Part shown: positions 56,410 to 62,097 of the stretch, in pieces
How the letters are laid out: each line of letters opens with the position of its first letter
Position numbering within the stretch: position 1 is the stretch's first letter
Source: an uncultured Geobacter sp.
GTDB taxonomy: Bacteria > Desulfobacterota > Desulfuromonadia > Geobacterales > Geobacteraceae
Length of the DNA: 62,097 bases
Reading direction: 5' to 3'
Assembly (NCBI GenBank): GCA_937886325.1
Contig: CALABV010000148.1
Coordinates: 1 to 62,097 of the forward strand
Translations under genes and position numbers: made by a program
Notes under the pieces: model-generated
Databases searched by the model: none
The model's input: the letters and a program-made list of their open reading frames with translations, nothing else
What the model was told of the DNA's origin: nothing

Positions 56410-57876
56410 ATGGATCGTAAGGATGCTGAATCCATCTTCACACGGGCACGGAATGTCAGGACGCTGATTATCGGCGATCTGATGCTTGATGAATATCTCT
56501 GGGGCAAGGCGGAACGGATCTCTCCCGAAGCGCCGGTGCAGGTAGTGGACGTTAAAAGGGAAGACCTTCGGCTCGGCGGCGCCGGAAATGTGGCCAACAA
56601 CATGGCCGCATTCGGATGCAGGGTATTCATCTGCGGGGTTGTCGGCGGAGACGAGAACGGCGTCCATCTGCGACAAGCGTTTATCGACCGGGGTGTGGAT
56701 GTCTCCGGGGTTTTTGAAGACCCGTCCCGCATGACCGGCAAAAAGACCCGGGTCCTTGCATCGAACCAGCAGATCGTGCGTATAGACCGCGAGTCCCGGG
56801 AAGATATCTCGACGCAGATGGAAGACAGGATTCTGGAGTTTGTCCGTGACCAGGCCAATCAATGGGATATCATCCTTGTCTCCGATTACGGAAAGGGTAT
56901 CCTGACCCCGAGGGTGCTGGAGGGCGTCATCATGTCGGCTCGGGAGCGCGGAATCCCGGTGATAGTCGACCCGAAGGGAAATGATTTCGGCAAGTACCGG
57001 GGCGCCACCATCATCACGCCGAACCGGAAAGAGGCGGAGATTGCATCCCGCATCCCGATTCACGACGACGAAAGCCTGGAAAGGGCTGCCTCCTTTCTCA
57101 TGGCCCAGGGGGAGTATGACGCTCTCCTTGTTACCCGAAGCGCCGAGGGGATGTCTCTTTTTCCCCGCGAAGGGGCAACCGTTCATATTCCGACCGTTGC
57201 GCGGGAGGTCTACGACGTTACCGGCGCCGGGGACACGGTCGTGGCGGCTCTGGGGCTAGGACTGGCTTGCGGGGCGGACTTTGACGGGGCATCACGACTG
57301 GCGAATGTGGCGGCCGGGATCGCGGTGGGCAAGGTGGGGACATCCATCGTCTTTCCCGAGGAGATTATCGGCTCCATTCGTCACGAGCACCTGGACAGCG
57401 ACACCAAGATCAAGAATCTGGACGCGCTCGCTGACGTCATCGAGGCTGAGAAAAAGAAGGGCAAGAGGGTTGCCTTTACCAACGGCTGTTTCGATCTGCT
57501 CCACGTGGGTCACGTGAAATACCTCCAGAAAGCCAGGACCTATGGCGATCTGCTGGTTCTCGGGCTCAACAGCGACGCCTCCGTGCGACGCCTCAAGGGC
57601 GATAAGCGCCCGCTTATCGGCCAGTCCGAGCGCGCGCACATTCTCGCCGCCCTAGACTGCATCGACTACGTGGTGATCTTTGACGAGGATACTCCCGTCA
57701 GGCTTCTGGAGACACTGCGCCCCCATGTGCTGGTAAAGGGGGGGGATTATACCCCTGACCGTGTTGTCGGAAAGGATCTGGTCGAGTCCTACGGCGGAAG
57801 GATAGAGCTTGTTGATTTCGTGGACGGCAAATCGACGACCAATATCATCGAGAAGATCCTTCAGAATTACAGTTGA
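56410..57876 (+). CDS. hldE: Bifunctional heptose kinase/ADP-heptose synthase
   Basis: 488 residues. The N-terminal ribokinase-type domain (about 1-325) has LIIGDLMLDEYLWG, LGGAGNVANNMAAFG and DVTGAGDTVVAALGLGLA. The C-terminal cytidylyltransferase domain starts near 345 with FTNGCFDLLHVGHVKYL and ends with KGGDYTPDRVVGKDLVE. The two halves do the 1-kinase and ADP-transfer steps of heptose synthesis. The stop overlaps gmhB (TTGA). Confidence 0.96.
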   Translation: MDRKDAESIFTRARNVRTLIIGDLMLDEYLWGKAERISPEAPVQVVDVKREDLRLGGAGNVANNMAAFGCRVFICGVVGGDENGVHLRQAFIDRGVDVSGVFEDPSRMTGKKTRVLASNQQIVRIDRESREDISTQMEDRILEFVRDQANQWDIILVSDYGKGILTPRVLEGVIMSARERGIPVIVDPKGNDFGKYRGATIITPNRKEAEIASRIPIHDDESLERAASFLMAQGEYDALLVTRSAEGMSLFPREGATVHIPTVAREVYDVTGAGDTVVAALGLGLACGADFDGASRLANVAAGIAVGKVGTSIVFPEEIIGSIRHEHLDSDTKIKNLDALADVIEAEKKKGKRVAFTNGCFDLLHVGHVKYLQKARTYGDLLVLGLNSDASVRRLKGDKRPLIGQSERAHILAALDCIDYVVIFDEDTPVRLLETLRPHVLVKGGDYTPDRVVGKDLVESYGGRIELVDFVDGKSTTNIIEKILQNYS

Positions 57877-58490
57877 AAACGGTGACGGGATTCCTGGCGA
57901 GGGTTGATGTGGATACGACCTCACAACGGACAAAGAAGGCGGTGTTCCTGGACCGCGACGGAGTCATCAACGTTGAAAAGGGCTATGTGCACCGGATCGA
58001 GGAGTTTGAGCTGTTGCCGGGAGTGCCCCGGGCCATCAGGCTCCTGAAGGATGCGGGGTTTCTGGTTATCGTGGTAACCAACCAGTCAGGCATTGCTCGG
58101 GGATACTATCCCCTGGACGCGGTCCACCGTCTCCACCGTCACCTGGACGAGGAGCTTGCCGCCTTCGGCGCCTGCATCGATGCGTATTACATCTGCCCCC
58201 ATCACCCGGAGCACGGCATCGGTGACCTGAAGGTCAATTGTTCTTGCCGAAAGCCTTTGCCGGGCATGCTTGAACAGGCTGCCGCGGATTTCGGAATACA
58301 TTTGAGTGAATCGTACATGATCGGAGATAAACCGACCGATGTGGAGGCCGGACTGGCCGCGGGATGTCGTCCCCTGTTTCTCGGAACCGTCTGCGGAGCG
58401 AGGGAAGGCGGTATTCCCGAAGGTATCCCGGTATTCCCCGGTCTGCTCGATGCGGTTCGCGCGATTGTTGAACCTGACAAGCCTCAATAG
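57873..58490 (+). CDS. gmhB: Heptose-1,7-bisphosphate 7-phosphatase
   Basis: 205 residues, HAD type: KAVFLDRDGVINVEKGYVH with the nucleophile Asp pair, VVTNQSGIARGYY, the zinc site CPHHPEHGIGDLKVNCSCRKP, and MIGDKPTDVEAGLAAG. It removes the 7-phosphate between the two HldE reactions. The TTG start overlaps the hldE stop; GTG 57906 would give a shorter front and is also possible. It completes gmhA-hldE-gmhB. Confidence 0.93.
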   Translation: MKTVTGFLARVDVDTTSQRTKKAVFLDRDGVINVEKGYVHRIEEFELLPGVPRAIRLLKDAGFLVIVVTNQSGIARGYYPLDAVHRLHRHLDEELAAFGACIDAYYICPHHPEHGIGDLKVNCSCRKPLPGMLEQAAADFGIHLSESYMIGDKPTDVEAGLAAGCRPLFLGTVCGAREGGIPEGIPVFPGLLDAVRAIVEPDKPQ

Positions 58491-58622
58491 TATTTGACGC
58501 TCTTTCTCACCTTGTGATAATAGAGCAGGGAACATATTCGACTGTCATTACAGACGGCTGGAAAAATGCCGGCGCTGAGGCATTTTCGACTAGGCGTAGA
58601 AGACAAAAGGGCGGGATCGAAC

Positions 58623-59510
58623 GTGGCGATTCATAAGGGAATTATCCTTGCGGGAGGAGCCGGCAGCAGACTGTATCCGCTTACGCTCGTGGCCGGCAAG
58701 CAACTCCAGCCGGTCTACGATAAACCGATGATCTTCTATCCCCTGGCAACGCTCATGATGGCGGGCCTGCGGGATATTCTGATTATCTCCACCCCCCATG
58801 ACACGCCGAGGTTCAAGGCGCTTCTCGGTGATGGTTCCCGCTGGGGAATCCGCCTCAGCTACAAGGTTCAGCCGGAGCCCAAGGGGATCGCCCAGGCGTT
58901 TCTCGTGGGAGAGGAGTTCATCGGGAAGGATCCGGTCTGTCTCATTCTCGGGGACAATATCTTTTACGGCAAGATGGGCCTTGATCAAGCAGTCGCGGAA
59001 TTCACCTCCGGAGCCCGGATCTTCGGATACTACGTTCAAGACCCGGAACGGTACGGGGTGGTCGAGTTCGATGAAAACGGCCGTGCCGTAGGCATCGAGG
59101 AGAAGCCGGCGCGGCCCAAAACCCATTATGCGGTTCCCGGTCTCTACCTGTACGACAGCAAGGTTGTCGAACTTACCAAGACCATGCGTCCGTCGGCAAG
59201 GGGAGAACTGGAGATTACCGATCTGAACCTCGAGTATCTTCGCCGGGGTGAACTGCTCGTGGAAAAGCTGGGCCGCGGGATTGCCTGGCTCGATACCGGC
59301 ACCCACCAGAGTCTCCTGGAGGCGAGTCATTTCATCGGAACCCTGGAAGCGCGGCAGGGCCTGAAAATCGCCTGCCTGGAGGAGATTGCCTTCCGTTTCG
59401 GCTTTATCGACGCTGCGGGAATGGAAAAGGCGATCGAGGCGACGCCGAAGTCCGGTTACCGTGATTACCTTGTGAGGGTATTCGAAGAGATTACGCGGAG
59501 GGAGCTATAG
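58623..59510 (+). CDS. rmlA: Glucose-1-phosphate thymidylyltransferase
   Basis: 295 residues: KGIILAGGAGSRLYPLT, KQLQPVYDKPMIFYPLATLM, LILGDNIFYG, GVVEFDENGRAVGIEEKP and IAWLDTGTHQSLLEAS. It makes dTDP-glucose. GTG 58623 gives the usual front; an ATG at 58566 would add 19 unusual residues. rmlB and rmlD are not in this window, so the dTDP-sugar made is unclear. Confidence 0.94.
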   Translation: MAIHKGIILAGGAGSRLYPLTLVAGKQLQPVYDKPMIFYPLATLMMAGLRDILIISTPHDTPRFKALLGDGSRWGIRLSYKVQPEPKGIAQAFLVGEEFIGKDPVCLILGDNIFYGKMGLDQAVAEFTSGARIFGYYVQDPERYGVVEFDENGRAVGIEEKPARPKTHYAVPGLYLYDSKVVELTKTMRPSARGELEITDLNLEYLRRGELLVEKLGRGIAWLDTGTHQSLLEASHFIGTLEARQGLKIACLEEIAFRFGFIDAAGMEKAIEATPKSGYRDYLVRVFEEITRREL

Positions 59511-59511
59511 G

Positions 59512-60003
59512 GTGGGCGATTCAATCGTCACGTACAGAGATGGGCGGATACACGACGTTGTGGTGCGGCCGCTCACAAAATTTCTCGACGAGCGCGGCTG
59601 GCTGTCGGAGCTGTTCAGGCTTGACGAACTTGAGGGTTTGATGAAGCCGGCCATGGCCTATCTCTCCATGACCAGACCCGGCATTGCGCGGGGACCCCAT
59701 GAGCATGCCGAACAGACCGATTATTTCTGCTTCCTGGGTCCTTCCAACTTCAAGATCTACCTCTGGGACCGGCGCCCGGAGTCTCCGTCGTTCGGCGTCC
59801 GGCAGATTTTCTTCGCCGGTCTCGATGCTCCGGCCATGGTCATTGTCCCTCCGGGTGTCGTGCACGCGTACAAGAATGTGGGCGCCGAGAACGGCATGGT
59901 ATTCAACGCCCCGGACAGGCTGTATGCCGGCGAGGGCAAAAAGTCTCCGGTGGATGAAATCCGTTATGAAGACCTGGAAGGGTCGCCGTTTCATCTGGTC
60001 TGA
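59512..60003 (+). CDS. RmlC-like dTDP-sugar epimerase/isomerase family cupin
   Basis: 163 residues with a cupin fold resembling dTDP-4-dehydrorhamnose 3,5-epimerase: VVVRPLTKFLDERGWLSELFR, RGPHEHAEQTDYFCFL, MVIVPPGVVHAYKNVG and NAPDRLYAGEGK. It is shorter than RmlC (about 180), and the classical RmlC motif with RGLHYQ is absent, so it may be another 3-/4-ketoisomerase. GTG 59512 starts one base after the rmlA stop. Confidence 0.8.
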   Translation: MGDSIVTYRDGRIHDVVVRPLTKFLDERGWLSELFRLDELEGLMKPAMAYLSMTRPGIARGPHEHAEQTDYFCFLGPSNFKIYLWDRRPESPSFGVRQIFFAGLDAPAMVIVPPGVVHAYKNVGAENGMVFNAPDRLYAGEGKKSPVDEIRYEDLEGSPFHLV

Positions 60004-60075
60004 CACAATGAGGTATCGAGGGGTACAGGTACTGTGGGGAGGAGAGGTTTCGCCTCCCTTTCCTGTTTCGGGATA

Positions 60076-60888
60076 ATGTTCGATTTTTTCAGAAAAAACG
60101 CTTTCCGCATACTCGCCGGCGGTATACTGCTGGGATCTCTCCTCTTTTTCTCTCTGAACCTGAGGAACAGGGAGAGTTCCAACGCCTTCGAGCGTTCGGT
60201 GCTGAACGTGGTGTCACCCGCGGGAGGTGCAACGTCACGGGCTAACGGGTTCTTCTCCGGCATTTGGGAGAACTATATCGCACTGATCGGGGTTCGAAAG
60301 GAAAACGAGCAGCTGCGGCAACTCGTCAACCGCCTGAATGCGGAGGTTGTAAGAAACAGGGAGGCGCTCCACTCCAATGAACGGTTGAAGCAATTGCTCG
60401 ATCTGAAAGATTCCGTTCAGTCTCCATCGGTTGTCGCATCCATCATCGGTGAGGATGTGACCCCCTGGTTCAGGACCGTCATTATCGACAGGGGAGCGGT
60501 GGACGGGGTCAGGGAAGGTATGCCCGTTATCGCCGCGTCGGGAGTTGTCGGTCGAATCGTGCGGGTTGCCGCGAACAGTTCACGCCTCCTCCTCGTGACG
60601 GATCACGCAAGCGCCATTGCCGCCACCGTTCAGCGTTCCCGTGCCCGGGGGGTCGTAAAGGGAAAGAGCGGGGGGATCTGCTCGCTGGACTTCTCGCAGC
60701 GTGGCGAGGATGTGAAGGTGGGTGATATCATTGTAACATCCGGTATCGGGGGCGTTTTCCCGAAAGGGCTTCCCATCGGTGAGGTCACCATGGTGAAAAA
60801 GGGCGAATACGGCATTTTCCAGACCGTTGAGCTCCGTCCGTACGTTTCCATGTCTCGACTGGAAGAAGTTCTTGTGCTGGTTCGATAG
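60076..60888 (+). CDS. mreC: MreC cell-shape protein
   Basis: 270 residues. One N-terminal membrane anchor (AFRILAGGILLGSLLFFSLNL) precedes a periplasmic coiled coil (about 75-110, ENEQLRQLVNRLNAEVVRNREAL) and the beta-rich domain (VVASIIGEDVTPWFRTVIIDRG, GMPVIAASGVVGRIVRV, VTSGIGGVFPKGLPIGEV). It bridges MreB, MreD and PBP2. ATG 60076 gives the normal length; the ribosome site is weak. mreD begins 4 bases after the stop. Confidence 0.95.
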   Translation: MFDFFRKNAFRILAGGILLGSLLFFSLNLRNRESSNAFERSVLNVVSPAGGATSRANGFFSGIWENYIALIGVRKENEQLRQLVNRLNAEVVRNREALHSNERLKQLLDLKDSVQSPSVVASIIGEDVTPWFRTVIIDRGAVDGVREGMPVIAASGVVGRIVRVAANSSRLLLVTDHASAIAATVQRSRARGVVKGKSGGICSLDFSQRGEDVKVGDIIVTSGIGGVFPKGLPIGEVTMVKKGEYGIFQTVELRPYVSMSRLEEVLVLVR

Positions 60889-60892
60889 CGCC

Positions 60893-61381
60893 ATGACGAC
60901 CTATCTCAATATCTTCGCCCTCGTTACCGTGGGGATCCTTCTTCAGACAATCCTGTTTCCCTTCTATCTCGCGGACCCTTTCCAACCTAACCTGCTCAGT
61001 GTCTTTGTCGTCTACCTCGGGTTTCGTGCCGGCGTGCGATTCGGGGCCTGCTCTTCATTCCTCCTGGGACTGCTCCAGGATTCCCTGAGCGGGATTTACT
61101 TCGGCCTGAACGGGTTCTGCTTCCTGCTGGTCTTTTTCCTCTATCACGAAGCGGCTGCCCGGCTCTATACGGAGAGCCGCACGCTTATGGTCCTGGGGGC
61201 GTTCCTGGCCACCGGGATCATCACCGCTCTCCATCTGCTCCTTCTTATCGTCTTTTCCGTATCAGAGGGGGCGTATGCTTCCCTCATCGGCGCCATCCTT
61301 CCCCAGTGCATCGTGAATGCCCTTGCATCCGCCGTTCTCTTTTCGATACTCCCTCGCGCCGGAAAGGAGGATTCTCCATGA
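60893..61381 (+). CDS. mreD: MreD cell-shape membrane protein
   Basis: 162 residues with five hydrophobic segments and the MreD pattern PNLLSVFVVYLGFRAGVRFGACSSFLLGLLQDSLSG. It acts with MreC in the elongation machinery. ATG 60893 lies 4 bases after the mreC stop; its own stop overlaps the start of mrdA (ATGA). Confidence 0.93.
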   Translation: MTTYLNIFALVTVGILLQTILFPFYLADPFQPNLLSVFVVYLGFRAGVRFGACSSFLLGLLQDSLSGIYFGLNGFCFLLVFFLYHEAAARLYTESRTLMVLGAFLATGIITALHLLLLIVFSVSEGAYASLIGAILPQCIVNALASAVLFSILPRAGKEDSP

Positions 61382-62097
61382 GAGAGCAACACCTGGCACG
61401 GGAGTCGCGGGAACCGTCCCGACGGCTGGTCGGCCTTGCCGTGGCGGTATCGGTACTATTTTTCTTCCTGCTGCTGCGCCTCTGGTATCTCCAGATTGTC
61501 AAGGCGGAGACGTTCCAGAACCTTTCGGAAAGCAACCGGTTGCGTCTGGTGCCCGTTGCGGCCTCCCGCGGAACGATTCTTGACCGGAACGGTGCTGTGC
61601 TGGTCGGTAACAGCCCTTCCTTCAGTGTCGCCGTGATGCCCCAGGAAGTGGCGGACAAGGATGCCCTCCTCGACAGGCTTGCCGTGCTTATCGGCGCCGA
61701 TCCCGCGGAGCTGAGGGAAAAGTGGGACAAGGGCCGGAAGCGGAACAGGTACCAGCCTGTTATCCTTGCCTCTGGAATTACCCGTGATCAACTGGAAATT
61801 CTGGAGGAGAACCGCCTGTTCCTGCCGGGTCTCGATGTGGAGATGCACCCGATTCGGGAGTATCCCCACGGCCTCCTCGGATCACACCTCTTTGGCCACC
61901 TGGGAGAGATGTCGGAACAGGAGATGGGAAGCGAGCGTTTCAAGGGATACAACCCCGGTGATTACGTGGGAAAAGGCGGTATTGAGAGAAGCTGGGAAAA
62001 GGACCTGCATGGCGCCGATGGTGGAAGGCAGATCGAGGTGGATGCCATGGGAAGGTTCCTGCGCACCGTGAGCGAAAAGAGTCCGACCACCGGCAAC
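61378..62097 (+). CDS. mrdA: Penicillin-binding protein 2, partial (3' end beyond window)
   Basis: The first 240 codons of a PBP2-type transpeptidase: a membrane anchor (LVGLAVAVSVLFFFLLLRLWYLQIV), then the dimerisation domain (NRLRLVPVAASRGTILDRNG, YPHGLLGSHLFGHLGEMS, DYVGKGGIERSWEKDLHG, VDAMGR). The catalytic SxxK part lies beyond the window end. AAAGGAGG precedes the ATG and it overlaps mreD by four bases. Confidence 0.95.
   Translation, partial: MREQHLARESREPSRRLVGLAVAVSVLFFFLLLRLWYLQIVKAETFQNLSESNRLRLVPVAASRGTILDRNGAVLVGNSPSFSVAVMPQEVADKDALLDRLAVLIGADPAELREKWDKGRKRNRYQPVILASGITRDQLEILEENRLFLPGLDVEMHPIREYPHGLLGSHLFGHLGEMSEQEMGSERFKGYNPGDYVGKGGIERSWEKDLHGADGGRQIEVDAMGRFLRTVSEKSPTTGN

Overview
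The window reads as one end of a bacterial contig with high GC content. Its gene content suggests a Gram-negative anaerobe of the Desulfuromonadia/Geobacterales type. The main reasons are a soluble formate dehydrogenase with NuoE/NuoF-like subunits, a selenocysteine peroxiredoxin, a NifX-like/DUF5320 cluster beside a sigma54 activator, large chemoreceptors, LPS heptose genes and an mre cluster. This placement is inference; no rRNA, tRNA or CRISPR array was found. The first 45 bases are Illumina adapter, so the left edge is an assembly end.

Left part (0.2-7 kb): a chimeric ABC ATPase/permease remnant, the 3' end of a broken DUF364 gene, a PadR regulator with a Cys-rich N-terminus, ModD, a BtpA-type TIM barrel, an ACR3/BASS-type transporter behind a palindrome, a thiamine-binding-like protein, a metallo-beta-lactamase-fold protein and a SAM methyltransferase.

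Redox part (7-23 kb): a NuoE/NuoF/FdhA formate dehydrogenase operon. Next come the DUF5320, zinc-ribbon and NifX-like genes read leftward from a near-consensus sigma54 promoter, divergent from a PAS-AAA-Fis activator. Then a DUF364 gene, a peroxiredoxin whose catalytic residue is UGA-encoded with a SECIS-like hairpin, and a lipoprotein hydrolase. A rightward Cys-rich cluster follows (ABM-like protein, DUF5714, C_GCAxxG_C_C, DUF364), then a toxin-antitoxin pair and a second PadR. This last stretch is a partial paralogue of the 1-1.6 kb locus.

Chemotaxis part (22.7-34.6 kb): a leftward operon cheW, a 1499-residue chemoreceptor, a second receptor, cheY, a STAS gene, cheA, cheR, cheD and cheB.

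Right part (35-62 kb): mostly housekeeping. It holds a TSUP permease, DUF3124 and a KefB-type antiporter, an adenosine-specific kinase, YjbQ, a SHOCT lipoprotein, YidD with a TPR/TM2 partner, mannose-1-phosphate guanylyltransferase, CheX, a YchF-like GTPase, a CBS-DRTGG pyrophosphatase, an iron-sulfur-free MutY-like glycosylase, an FmdB-type regulator, a hybrid histidine kinase, PurC and a PpiD-like chaperone. It ends with mreB, then heptose and nucleotide-sugar genes (glycosyltransferase, gmhA, hldE, gmhB, rmlA, rmlC-like), then mreC, mreD and the start of mrdA, which runs off the window.
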